Shown here one piece after another: positions 1 to 7,728 of a stretch of DNA of 25,559 nucleotides (positions are counted from its first letter, which is position 1; the number at the start of each line of letters is the position of its first letter). Below the pieces are notes generated by a model. The model did no database searches. It was not told the DNA's origin and worked only from the letters and a program-made list of their open reading frames with translations. Source of the DNA: a virus; the IMG/VR virus record IMGVR_UViG_3300048121_001730, positions 1-25,559 of that record. One strand, given 5' to 3'. The translations under genes were made by a program, and so were the position numbers.

Positions 1-24
1 AAATATGCTACTGAAAAAGAATAA
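1..24 (+). CDS. 3' end of a truncated upstream gene
   Basis: The first 24 bases read in frame as KYATEKE followed by a TAA stop at 22-24, two bases before the next start codon. The tight spacing matches the operon packing seen through the rest of the window, so this is probably the C-terminus of an upstream gene in the same operon. Nothing can be said about its function from seven residues. Confidence 0.5.
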   Translation, partial: KYATEKE

Positions 25-26
25 CG

Positions 27-557
27 ATGAGTCCTCTAATACAAGAACACTTTGGTACAAATACATTCTATGATATTTTAGCACTACCATGTGATAAAGA
101 TATTAATCATCCACATCAAATAAAATCTAAAGTAAATTTTAAAAAATTAAAAGAAGATTCCCAAAAAGCAATACTATCTTTACCAATCGTACAATACACT
201 GGTGATTTTAAAGCGGGTGGTTTGGATAAAAAACAACGATTGTATCTAATGAGTAAGATGGATGATATCTTCTTTATAGATACCCTTAAAACAAACTATG
301 CTAAATGTGTAACTCAACTCTTAAATGTACCTGATATAAGTGGTAAGGAAGTTATAGAAAGAACAACAGAACATAAGAACATACAAAGAATCAAAAAAAG
401 TGAAAGTTATAAAGTAACATTTGATGAGATAGATTATGTTATTGAAATAGCAGAAGAAGAGGAAGAAACCTTTACCAGCATTATGTATGGTAACAACTTC
501 GTAATGGATGTTACTTTAGAAAGAGATATATTAGAATTTTTTTATAAGAATAAGTGA
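27..557 (+). CDS. Conserved-looking phage protein of unknown function (176 aa)
   Basis: This is a soluble, charged protein that I do not recognise. The N-terminal half is mixed in composition. The C-terminal third is acidic, with a run of glutamates near residue 145 (EEEEE), and the protein ends in an aromatic/lysine tail. No signal peptide or membrane segment is visible. It is the last gene of an operon continuing from the left, and a 53-nt spacer separates it from the next small gene. Its position next to tail genes makes a tail or baseplate assembly factor possible (T4 gp26 and gp51 are of similar size), but no motif supports a specific assignment. Confidence 0.7.
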   Translation: MSPLIQEHFGTNTFYDILALPCDKDINHPHQIKSKVNFKKLKEDSQKAILSLPIVQYTGDFKAGGLDKKQRLYLMSKMDDIFFIDTLKTNYAKCVTQLLNVPDISGKEVIERTTEHKNIQRIKKSESYKVTFDEIDYVIEIAEEEEETFTSIMYGNNFVMDVTLERDILEFFYKNK

Positions 558-572
558 TTGTTTTTGTTTGGG

Positions 573-599
573 TTGGTATAATATACTTATTGGTATAAT
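573..599 (+). repeat. Direct repeat TTGGTATAAT x2, promoter-like
   Basis: TTGGTATAAT occurs at 573-582 and again at 590-599, with starts 17 bases apart, in the spacer before the 44-codon gene at 611. Each copy contains the sigma70-like hexamer TATAAT. The second copy ends 11 bases before the start codon, so a promoter there would give a very short leader. It could be a tandem promoter or a protein-binding repeat. The pairing with a -35 element is not convincing. Confidence 0.35.
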
Positions 600-610
600 C
601 TAAATATATT

Positions 611-745
611 ATGGCAAAAGTAATTACATCAAATCGTTTTGGAACTTCTAAAAAAAAGAGACCAGGAATTCACTCTAAGTGTAAGACCTCAAAATCTAAA
701 AATAGTAGAAACTACAAAAAGGCATATAGAGGACAGGGTAGGTAA
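611..745 (+). CDS. Very basic 44-aa phage microprotein ending in RGQGR
   Basis: The ORF starts with ATG at 611 and stops with TAA at 743-745. It encodes MAKVITSNRFGT, then a lysine/serine-rich stretch, then NYKKAYRGQGR. By count it has 15 Lys/Arg and no Asp/Glu in 44 residues, with one Cys (residue 24). Such composition suggests nucleic-acid binding or packing against DNA or RNA. From memory, short basic proteins with an RPG..SK....NYKK.YRGQG pattern recur in phages of marine and Bacteroidetes hosts, but I cannot verify this here. It stands alone between two transcription-signal-like regions, before the baseplate operon. The codon usage and defined leader make a chance ORF unlikely. Confidence 0.75.
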   Translation: MAKVITSNRFGTSKKKRPGIHSKCKTSKSKNSRNYKKAYRGQGR

Positions 746-767
746 TCCTATACTTTTTTGTTTATTG

Positions 768-777
768 ATATTTATAT
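768..777 (+). promoter_or_regulatory. ATATTTATA-type late promoter candidate
   Basis: ATATTTATAT lies 23 bases before the ATG at 801, in the only gap between the 44-aa gene and the operon that starts there. The same core is found before the genes at 3683, 15594, 17519, 18491 and 24613. As a -10 element it would give a leader of roughly 15 nt. Confidence 0.55.
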
Positions 778-800
778 ATTGAACGCAATACCAATAAACT

Positions 801-1196
801 ATGTCAACAGATTTCGAATTATTCCCAGGCAAAAACCTTAGTGGGTTGTTTGAGGATATCTATAATAATCAAATAAATAAAAAGAAACATATTTCTGAAG
901 TCATCTTTGAAATCAGAAAAATGATAAGACACAATGGTGATATGGGAATCTTAGGTCCAGTCATCAAAGACTTAATTGATACATCAGTTCGTAATGATGA
1001 CCAATTGGTTAAGTTAGCAACTATCGCACAAAGAATTATAGCATCAAGTCAAAAATCAGAAGGAGATACTGGTTTCCTTACTGATAAAGAAAGAGAACAA
1101 TTACTTTCAGAGATTGAACAAGTTCAAGATGAAGTTAGTAGGGTAGATGATTTACAAAATGAAATAGAAGAAGTAAAACAAAAAATAGAAAGTTAA
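801..1196 (+). CDS. Helical phage protein, probable tail/virion assembly factor (131 aa)
   Basis: The protein is almost entirely predicted helical. It begins FELFPGKNLSGLFEDIY, has a central amphipathic part (about residues 25-85), and ends in an acidic/lysine heptad-rich coiled coil (about 92-130). There is no enzyme motif. It is the first gene of the operon, and its TAA abuts the ATG of the spike gene (0 nt between), so it is probably co-translated with it. Family members I recall in marine T4-like phages are unnamed, so function is left open. A small structural or chaperone role in the baseplate hub is the context-based guess. The leader has no clear Shine-Dalgarno sequence. Confidence 0.75.
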   Translation: MSTDFELFPGKNLSGLFEDIYNNQINKKKHISEVIFEIRKMIRHNGDMGILGPVIKDLIDTSVRNDDQLVKLATIAQRIIASSQKSEGDTGFLTDKEREQLLSEIEQVQDEVSRVDDLQNEIEEVKQKIES

Positions 1197-2411
1197 ATGA
1201 GTTTTTTTGGTGGTAACTTATTATGGAATGTAGCTAAAGCAGCTTCTTCTGTTGCTGATGCATTTGAAAAGCAGAGCGATATAGCTGTTGTATATTCTGT
1301 TATTTTAGATGAAAACCATCCTGAAATAAAAGAGGGTAGAAGAACAATAGCAGATGTTGGTTCTATTCAATGTAGATTAGTAAGTGATATTCAGAATAAT
1401 GAATTAATATTTGCTAGACCATTAGATTCATCAGTTACCATACTACCACTTAGAAATCAAACTGTTTTTATTCAAAAGTTAGGTAGTGAATACATTTATA
1501 CTCAGATTTCAAAGGGATTATCACCAAATACATCTAACGCTGAAAACTTAATATCAAGTTTATTTCCAGCTACTCAAGAAACTGATACTGGAAATAAATC
1601 AAAAAATTATTCTAAAGTAAGTAGTACTGGGATTACTCGTTCAAACACAAATAGTGTAAATGATTTTGATGGTTTTGGTGATTACTTTGGTATTGAAGAA
1701 GGTATTCACAAACTTAAATTATATGAAGGAGATACTTTATTTCAAGGTAGATTTGGACAATCAATTAGACTTAGTGCGTACAATAATACTGATAACGAAT
1801 TTTCTCCTTCTTTAATTTTAAGAAATGGAGAATCACCAGAAAATAGGCAGAAAGAAGATGGTGTATTGGTAGAAGAAGATATTAATGGTGATGGTAATAT
1901 TATATTCTTGGGTGGAGGAAACGCTTTACTAGAATACACACTACCAGTAGAAAACAAAAAAGAATCTTTTTTCGATTATCCAAATGAATTAAGGGGTAAT
2001 CAAATATTATTAAATTCTGATAGAATTATCCTTTCAGCAAAAACATCTCAAATGATTTTAGCTAGTAAGGGTGATATTGGTATGATAACCGATGGTCAAT
2101 TTTCATTAGATAGTAATAGAGGAATGAATTTAACAGTCAATGACCACATATTTGTTGATACTAAAAATAGAGATTTTAATATTGATATTGGTAATGGTAC
2201 AATAGCATTAGGAACGGATGGTACATTGGAAGCAGCTCCTAAAGGTGAAACATTGGTTGAATTGTTGAGTGAGATGATAGATTTAATAGCACAACAAATA
2301 TACTTAACACCAGCTGGTCCATCTTCACCTGGTCCAACTAATGTAGCACAATTTACAACATTAAAAAGTAAACTAAATACAATGTTAAGTAATAATGTTC
2401 AATTAAAATAG
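1197..2411 (+). CDS. Baseplate central spike/hub protein, gp5-like without lysozyme domain (404 aa)
   Basis: This is probably the tail spike/hub protein that closes the tail tube and pierces the outer membrane. Residues about 30-110 look like an OB-fold. A motif GDTLFQGRFGQSIRLS lies near residue 178, which I associate with gp5/spike-like baseplate proteins of marine T4-like phages. From about 264 to 345 there are short alternating beta-strand repeats rich in Asn, Asp and Gly (NQILLNSDRIILSA, ILASKGDIGM), as expected for a beta-helical spike. The C-terminus (GETLVELLSEMIDLIAQQ, then LTPAGPSSPGPTN) resembles the ends of P2 gpV/VgrG-like spikes. No T4 gp5-type lysozyme domain is seen between the OB and helix parts. 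The start directly follows the preceding stop codon. Confidence 0.7.
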   Translation: MSFFGGNLLWNVAKAASSVADAFEKQSDIAVVYSVILDENHPEIKEGRRTIADVGSIQCRLVSDIQNNELIFARPLDSSVTILPLRNQTVFIQKLGSEYIYTQISKGLSPNTSNAENLISSLFPATQETDTGNKSKNYSKVSSTGITRSNTNSVNDFDGFGDYFGIEEGIHKLKLYEGDTLFQGRFGQSIRLSAYNNTDNEFSPSLILRNGESPENRQKEDGVLVEEDINGDGNIIFLGGGNALLEYTLPVENKKESFFDYPNELRGNQILLNSDRIILSAKTSQMILASKGDIGMITDGQFSLDSNRGMNLTVNDHIFVDTKNRDFNIDIGNGTIALGTDGTLEAAPKGETLVELLSEMIDLIAQQIYLTPAGPSSPGPTNVAQFTTLKSKLNTMLSNNVQLK

Positions 2412-2412
2412 T

Positions 2413-2778
2413 ATGGCAATAAACAATGATTTAAAAGGAAGATTGGGTTCAGTAAAAGATACTGCTGGTACTACTGCAGCTTCAGCCACTGGTGCTGTAA
2501 GTGGGGTAGCCAGTGCAGCTGGTAATGTTGTTAGTAATCTATCTAATGTTACTGGAAACGTTGGTGATGTTGTTAATTCTCAAGATCTTGGTGGGTATTC
2601 ACAAAGAATACCTATTAAAACACTTGAATTGCCAAAAGAACCACCAAAGCTACCTAAAATCAAATTACCTAAATTACCATCTCTTCCAAAATTTAGAAAA
2701 AAGAAGCTGGAAGAAAATCCAAAAAGAAAAAAAGGATTACCAAAAATTCCACCTTCACCAATTTCAACACTTACATAA
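2413..2778 (+). CDS. Low-complexity Gly/Ala then Pro/Lys-rich protein (121 aa)
   Basis: The protein has two compositional halves. Residues 1-60 are rich in Gly, Ala, Val, Ser and Asn (VSGVASAAGNVVSNLSNVTGNVGDVV), like flexible or hydrophobic-repeat segments. Residues about 70-121 are a Pro/Lys/Leu repeat (LPKIKLPKLPSLPKFRKKK and similar), strongly basic. No domain is recognised. It sits one base after the spike gene stop and one base before the next start, so it belongs to the baseplate operon. It could be a tail-lumen, spike-associated or membrane-acting protein, but this is only inferred from composition and position. Confidence 0.7.
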   Translation: MAINNDLKGRLGSVKDTAGTTAASATGAVSGVASAAGNVVSNLSNVTGNVGDVVNSQDLGGYSQRIPIKTLELPKEPPKLPKIKLPKLPSLPKFRKKKLEENPKRKKGLPKIPPSPISTLT

Positions 2779-2779
2779 A

Positions 2780-3628
2780 ATGTCTTGGGGATTATTCAAA
2801 AGAAACATACTAAGGAAAACAAATCCAAACTATAACACTTTAGATGTAAATAAAGTTGCAAAGATTTGGGCCGATGAATATGATGCGTGTGTTAAGAGGG
2901 GTAGGGATTTACTAAATCAAGAATCAATCAATAGAGGTAATAAACCAATAATGGAAACTCTTTTTAAAGTAGCATTATTAAAAGGATTAGCAACTCCACC
3001 GGGTCAAAACTTTTCTTTGGTAAATGAATTTGGAAATGGTGTAAAGGCATATTGGGCTGGTGCTCAAATGAACCCATTCCCAATCCCACTTATACCAGCA
3101 CCAGGTACAATTCAAAACATAGCAGTTAATTCAAATATAGCTAGTAATGTTGGTACTTGGCCTATGTATCCACCTATAAAACCTGCATCTAAGCAAGAGA
3201 TAATGGTTAATATGTTTATACTTGCGGCTATTGTACATTTATTTTCAGTAGGTGGGTTTATACAAACAACATCATTATATCCATCAGCACCATCACCAGT
3301 ACCAGCTCCAGCAGTAATAGCTTGGACAGCATATCTAATCCCACCAGCTATTCCTATACCAAATATAAACTTCCCATCTGAAGATGGAAGTGAACCAGCA
3401 ATGTTATTAGAAGAAGATGATGAACCTATATCTCAGTTAGGACCTATTCAAGAATATGAAAATGATGAAAGTGGGGATTCTGATGGAACATCTCTAATTC
3501 AAGGAGATACATCACTTCAAAATGTTATTGATACAACCATACCATCGGATGTATTAGATGATGATTTAGAAAATATTCTACCTGATTTTATATCACAATT
3601 AGAAATGGGTGGAACAAAGTGTAAGTAA
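2780..3628 (+). CDS. Putative structural protein with hydrophobic Pro-rich centre and acidic tail (282 aa)
   Basis: I start this gene at the ATG at 2780 (MSWGLFKRNILRK), one base after the preceding stop. The reading frame is open further left to 2513, but that part overlaps the preceding gene in another frame and is Leu/His-rich shadow sequence. The N-terminal 90 residues are basic/helical. A segment around residues 85-115 (NGVKAYWAGAQMNPFPIPL) and a hydrophobic stretch around 142-190 are rich in Pro, Ala and Ile. The last 70 residues are very acidic with many Asp/Glu. No family name is recognised. The operon position suggests a baseplate or tail component. Confidence 0.75.
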   Translation: MSWGLFKRNILRKTNPNYNTLDVNKVAKIWADEYDACVKRGRDLLNQESINRGNKPIMETLFKVALLKGLATPPGQNFSLVNEFGNGVKAYWAGAQMNPFPIPLIPAPGTIQNIAVNSNIASNVGTWPMYPPIKPASKQEIMVNMFILAAIVHLFSVGGFIQTTSLYPSAPSPVPAPAVIAWTAYLIPPAIPIPNINFPSEDGSEPAMLLEEDDEPISQLGPIQEYENDESGDSDGTSLIQGDTSLQNVIDTTIPSDVLDDDLENILPDFISQLEMGGTKCK

Positions 3629-3650
3629 AAAACGAAAAAACCTAAAACAA

Positions 3651-3660
3651 ATATTTATAT
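3651..3660 (+). promoter_or_regulatory. ATATTTATA-type late promoter candidate
   Basis: ATATTTATAT lies 22 bases before the ATG at 3683, followed by AGAAAGGAAAAC, whose AAGGA could act as a distant ribosome-binding site. It fills the 54-nt gap between two operons. Confidence 0.55.
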
Positions 3661-3682
3661 AGAAAGGAAAACATTTTATACA

Positions 3683-4168
3683 ATGGACACTGATAAATTA
3701 GTAAAAGCAATACAAATAATAGTTAAGGAGGAAATCAAAGTGATTCTTCCCAAACTCGTTAAAGAGGGTGTTAAGAAAGAAATGGCTAAGTTATTGAAAG
3801 AAAACAAAAAACTTAAAGAAGCTATTACACCAAAAGAACCAACATTTATGGATTCAAATGTTGTGGAAGAACCAGTTCAACCACAAAAAACATTTAGCAA
3901 GAATGCAGCACTAAATGAGGTATTGGCACAAACACAACCTTTTAACTCACAACAAAGACAAGCAACAAGTGGCGAAGATTATAGAACTATGAACTTTAAC
4001 ACTAATGATACACATACATTGGGTGCACAAAGTATCCAACAAAATATGGGTTACACACAACCAGTTCAAACTGGAAACGCTGGAATGAATAAATTGTTAA
4101 GTAAAGATTATAGACAATTAATGAAAGCGGTAGATAAAAAGAAAGGTCCTTGGAGACCAGGAATGTAA
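3683..4168 (+). CDS. Coiled-coil virion-associated protein preceding gp25 (161 aa)
   Basis: The N-terminal 50 residues form a Lys/Glu-rich amphipathic helix (LVKAIQIIVKEEIKVILPKL onward). The middle is Gln/Asn/Thr-rich and probably disordered, with a short FSKNAALNEVLAQT motif near residue 72. The C-terminus carries LSKDYRQLMKAVDKKKG. This three-part layout, especially the N-terminal helix, the NxxLNEVL motif and the terminal K/R-DY-x-LxKAM-like motif, matches an unnamed protein I recall from T4-like cyanophages, where it likewise precedes gp25. The biochemical role is unknown, and a baseplate or virion component is likely. It starts a new operon behind an ATATTTATA box. Confidence 0.7.
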   Translation: MDTDKLVKAIQIIVKEEIKVILPKLVKEGVKKEMAKLLKENKKLKEAITPKEPTFMDSNVVEEPVQPQKTFSKNAALNEVLAQTQPFNSQQRQATSGEDYRTMNFNTNDTHTLGAQSIQQNMGYTQPVQTGNAGMNKLLSKDYRQLMKAVDKKKGPWRPGM

Positions 4169-4174
4169 TAAAAG

Positions 4175-4603
4175 ATGGCAATTGAGTTAGGAAGAAGAAT
4201 TGTAAAAGATACCAAAGAGTTTGCAAGTTATGCAATTGGTATTACCTTACCATTAACATTTGGTGAGAATACATTCGAGCAATCTTTCCAAACCAAAGAC
4301 CAAGTTAAATCAAATATTAAAAATCTTCTACTTACTAAAAAGGGGGAACGTATTTTACAACCTCAATTTGGTAGTGGTTTACAATCATTATTGTTTGAAC
4401 AAAACGTAGATGATTTAGAAGGTAGAATAGAAGATACTATAAACGAAAGTTTAGAACAATGGCTACCTTATGTTACAGCAGAGGAGATTGATATTGAATC
4501 AACTGATGAATTAAGAGATAACAATAAATTAAATGTTTCAATTAAATTCAGAATAGGAGAAGATATTAATTTAGAAACTCTAACATTTACAGTACAGGGA
4601 TAA
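4175..4603 (+). CDS. 25: Baseplate wedge protein, GPW/gp25 family (142 aa)
   Basis: This is a T4 gp25-like subunit of the baseplate wedge that nucleates sheath assembly. Length is close to T4 gp25 (132 aa). The family pattern is visible: an N-terminal ITLPLTFG segment, a helix with VKSNIKNLLLT, then KKGERILQPQFGSGLQSLLFE at residues 55-75, where Gly-Glu-Arg and Pro-x-Phe-Gly are the conserved family positions, and a C-terminal beta hairpin. It is followed six bases later by the gp6 gene, the same 25-6 order as in T4-like phages. This is one of the two most secure identifications in the window. Confidence 0.93.
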   Translation: MAIELGRRIVKDTKEFASYAIGITLPLTFGENTFEQSFQTKDQVKSNIKNLLLTKKGERILQPQFGSGLQSLLFEQNVDDLEGRIEDTINESLEQWLPYVTAEEIDIESTDELRDNNKLNVSIKFRIGEDINLETLTFTVQG

Positions 4604-4609
4604 TAAGAT

Positions 4610-6643
4610 ATGGCAATAACAAAAACATCAAAGAACTTTAAAAATAAGGGTAAAGATATAAAGTACCTTAATAAGGATTTTACACAATTCAGAGGTAATC
4701 TTATTGAGTTTGCTAAAACTTATTTCCCACAAACATATTCAGACTTTAATGAATCATCACCAGGTATGATGTTCATTGAAATGGCATCTTATATTGGTGA
4801 TTCACTTTCATATTATGTTGATGATACTTTAAAAGAATCATTAATGGTTCATGCCGATGATATTGAAAATGTAATAGCACTTTCACAATATTTAGGATAC
4901 AAACCAAAAGTAACATCTCCATCAGTAACAACACTTTCGGTTTATCAATTAGTTCCATCAATTGGAACTGGCGCTGATAATACGTTTGATGAAACTTATT
5001 TTTTAAGAATCAAAGAAGGTATGAGAGCTGAATCAACAAATGGTGTACAATTTGTTACACAAGATGTTGTTGATTTTTCAGATGAGTCTGATAGAGAAGT
5101 AACAATATATCAAACTGATTCTATTAGTGGAGAAGCAACTTTTTATTTAGTAAAGAAATTTGTACAAGCTATTTCAGCTGATGTAAAAATTGAAGAAGAA
5201 ACTTTTGGGTCATATAAAGAATTTCAAAGTATTGAATTAGGTGATACTAATATTATTGATATTTACGATGTAAGAGATTCGGATGGAAACAAATTTTATG
5301 AAGTACCTTATTTAGCACAAGAGTTGGTGTTTGTTGATTATCCAAATACTGAAAATAATGATCCTGATTTATTTCAATTTAAAGAAACAACTCCATATAT
5401 TTTAAATACACTTAAAACATCTCGTAGATTTGTTAAGCAAGTAAATCCAGATAGTACAACAACTATTCAGTTTGGTAGTGGTGACCCAACAGTTAGTGAA
5501 GAAACAATTATTCCTTCATTTAAAAATGTTGGATTAGGATTACCTAATTCTATTTCTAAATTAGAAGAATCTTTCGACCCTACGAACTTCTTAAAAACTA
5601 AAACATATGGAACCTCTCCATCTAATACAACTATAACTGTAAAGTATTTAGTTGGTGGTGGTGTAGAATCAAATGTAAAGAAAGGTAGTATTACTCAAAT
5701 CAATGGGGTAGAGTATGAAGAAGATACAACAAAATTCTCAGATACCCAATTAGGATTATACAATGCAGCTAAAAACTCTATCGCAGTAGATAATGAGGTT
5801 CCTGCAACTGGTGGTAAGGGTGGTGATACAATGGAAGAGATTAGACAAAATGCTTTGGCTAACTTTGGTTCACAAAATAGAGCAGTAACTGCTAAAGATT
5901 ATCAAGTAAGAGCTCTATCAATGCCAACCAAATTTGGTTCGATTGCAAAAGCATACGCTACGGCAGATGGTAAGTTGGATAATAACTCACCAGCTTCTAT
6001 ATTAGCTTCACCTAACGTTCTTAATGAGTTTACTGATTTAGTAGAATCATTTGTTAACAAACCTGAAGAGGAAGAACCAAATAGAAAAGCAATAAAAGAT
6101 GAACTTCAAAAATTCTTATTAGGTAAAACTTCTAATAATAATGAAAAGAATAATCCATTTGCTATTAATCTTTATTTATTAGGATATGATTCAAATAAAA
6201 AATTATCAAATCTAAATAGAGCAATAAAAGAAAATTTAAAAACATATCTTTCAGAATACAAAATTTTAACTGATGGTATAAACATAAATGATGGTTTTAT
6301 TATTAACATAGGACTTGAGTTTGAAATCATTACATTAAAAAATTACAATAAGAGTGAAGTATTATCTGATTGTATATCTGAACTAAAAGAATATTTTGAT
6401 ATAGATAATTTTACATTTAATAACACAGTTAACATTTCTGAATTAGAATTAATTATAGCAAATGTTGATGGAGTTAGTTCAGTACCAAAATTAAAAATTA
6501 TAAATAAGTGTGGTGGGCAATATGCAAACAATTCATACAATATAGAAGCGGCGATTAAAGATAAGATTTTATATCCATCTTTAGACCCATCGGTTTTCGA
6601 AATTAAATTTCCAGATTCGGATATAAAAGGAAGGGCAAGATAA
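4610..6643 (+). CDS. 6: Baseplate wedge protein, gp6 / baseplate J-like (677 aa)
   Basis: This is a T4 gp6-type wedge protein that forms the inner baseplate ring and drives its conformational change. Length is close to T4 gp6 (about 660 aa). The N-terminus (YLNKDFTQFRGNLIEFAKTY, then SSPGMMFIEMASYIGDSL) has the family pattern with the DFNESSPGMMFIEM-type turn. A central beta-rich part contains TTTIQFGSGDP. At about residue 425-450 the sequence AVTAKDYQVRALSMPTKFGS followed by IAKAYA is the classic gpJ/gp6 signature. The C-terminus has repeated helix/strand units. The stop codon overlaps the next start as TAATG. Confidence 0.92.
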   Translation: MAITKTSKNFKNKGKDIKYLNKDFTQFRGNLIEFAKTYFPQTYSDFNESSPGMMFIEMASYIGDSLSYYVDDTLKESLMVHADDIENVIALSQYLGYKPKVTSPSVTTLSVYQLVPSIGTGADNTFDETYFLRIKEGMRAESTNGVQFVTQDVVDFSDESDREVTIYQTDSISGEATFYLVKKFVQAISADVKIEEETFGSYKEFQSIELGDTNIIDIYDVRDSDGNKFYEVPYLAQELVFVDYPNTENNDPDLFQFKETTPYILNTLKTSRRFVKQVNPDSTTTIQFGSGDPTVSEETIIPSFKNVGLGLPNSISKLEESFDPTNFLKTKTYGTSPSNTTITVKYLVGGGVESNVKKGSITQINGVEYEEDTTKFSDTQLGLYNAAKNSIAVDNEVPATGGKGGDTMEEIRQNALANFGSQNRAVTAKDYQVRALSMPTKFGSIAKAYATADGKLDNNSPASILASPNVLNEFTDLVESFVNKPEEEEPNRKAIKDELQKFLLGKTSNNNEKNNPFAINLYLLGYDSNKKLSNLNRAIKENLKTYLSEYKILTDGININDGFIINIGLEFEIITLKNYNKSEVLSDCISELKEYFDIDNFTFNNTVNISELELIIANVDGVSSVPKLKIINKCGGQYANNSYNIEAAIKDKILYPSLDPSVFEIKFPDSDIKGRAR

Positions 6644-7725
6644 TGGCATACTATTTTTTAACAGCATCAAAAGATGCATCGGTGTACTTACAACAACCTG
6701 ACCAAAACGCTGGTTTAGATGAGGTATTAGAGGTTAGTAAGGTTTACTATGGTAATATCAAAGATGTATCCAGAGCACTCCTTAAATTTGACGTAATGAA
6801 CTTCTCATCATCACTATCAGCTGGTAGTGTAGGGTTTGAAGAGGCCAAACTTATAATGAGAGAAACTGAATCTGAAGAAATACCCTTAGAGTTCAATATT
6901 GAAATTTATCCAGTATCTCAAAGTTGGGAAATGGGTAAAGGTACTCGATTTGATGAAATAGAAACCGCTGGTGTAACTTGGAATTATAGAGAAGGTGATT
7001 CATCACTTAGATGGGTAAACAACGTAGTAGGTGGTAATATTGTATTTGCTACTAACTCAACTGGCTCGTTTGCTGGTAGAGGAGGAGTTTGGCATTCTAA
7101 TTTAAGTGGTTCACAAGTATTCTCATACAAAACAGAAGATATAAACGCAGATATAACTACAATTTTCCAAAGTTGGTTAAGTGGTTCAATTGAAAATGAA
7201 GGATTGATAGTAAAGCACGAAAATTCATCTGAGGAAGATTCAAATGATTATGGTATGTTAAAATTCTTTAGTAAAGAAACCAATACTATTCACCAACCAA
7301 AAGTTAGAATTGCATGGAATGATGTATCATTTTCAACTGGTTCGTTAACTGAACTAACATCGGAAGAAATAAAAGTTGGAATTAGAAACTTTAAAAAGCA
7401 TTACAAAGTAAATACAACACCTAAGTTGAGAGTAGTTGGTAGAGATTTATATCCTACAAAAACATTCTCATCTACGGCACAATATGGTATTAGTAAATTT
7501 TTACCAACAACATCATACTACCAAATATGTGATTATCATTCAGGTGAAACAATTATTCCATTTAGTAATTACACAAAATTAAGTTGTGATACCGATGGTA
7601 ACTATTTCAATTTGAATTTATCTAATTGGGAAGTTGATAGGGTGTACAATATAGAATTTAAGATTACTATTGGTGGAGTTGATTATTTCTTTGATAACGA
7701 TTACACATTTAGTTTAATTTCATAA
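6643..7725 (+). CDS. Baseplate/tail-fibre protein with DNRLRE-like N-terminal domain (360 aa)
   Basis: The first 200 residues resemble the beta-sandwich carbohydrate-binding DNRLRE domain: SKDASVYLQQPDQNAGLDEVLEVS, then RALLKFDV at about residue 43-50, conserved Trp residues (SWEMGKGTRFDE, GVTWNYREGD, GGVWHSN) and a second half ending in GLIVKH. The remainder is beta-rich, with aromatic strands at the C-terminus. The start overlaps the gp6 stop by one base, so translational coupling is likely. Position right after gp6, where T4 has gp7 and gp8, suggests a wedge-attached protein, with glycan binding as a possible role. Domain assignment is from pattern only. Confidence 0.7.
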   Translation: MAYYFLTASKDASVYLQQPDQNAGLDEVLEVSKVYYGNIKDVSRALLKFDVMNFSSSLSAGSVGFEEAKLIMRETESEEIPLEFNIEIYPVSQSWEMGKGTRFDEIETAGVTWNYREGDSSLRWVNNVVGGNIVFATNSTGSFAGRGGVWHSNLSGSQVFSYKTEDINADITTIFQSWLSGSIENEGLIVKHENSSEEDSNDYGMLKFFSKETNTIHQPKVRIAWNDVSFSTGSLTELTSEEIKVGIRNFKKHYKVNTTPKLRVVGRDLYPTKTFSSTAQYGISKFLPTTSYYQICDYHSGETIIPFSNYTKLSCDTDGNYFNLNLSNWEVDRVYNIEFKITIGGVDYFFDNDYTFSLIS

Positions 7726-7728
7726 ATA

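Noticed and set aside
2513-2779. Leftward extension of the 2780-3628 frame to an ATG at 2513
   Set aside because: It overlaps the 2413-2778 gene in another frame, its translation is Leu/His/Lys-rich shadow sequence, and an ATG at 2780 sits one base after the preceding stop as elsewhere in the operon.
4002-4235. 77-codon minus-strand ORF across the start of gene 25
   Set aside because: It overlaps two supported + strand genes and its Phe/Leu/Tyr-rich translation is typical of antisense frames here.
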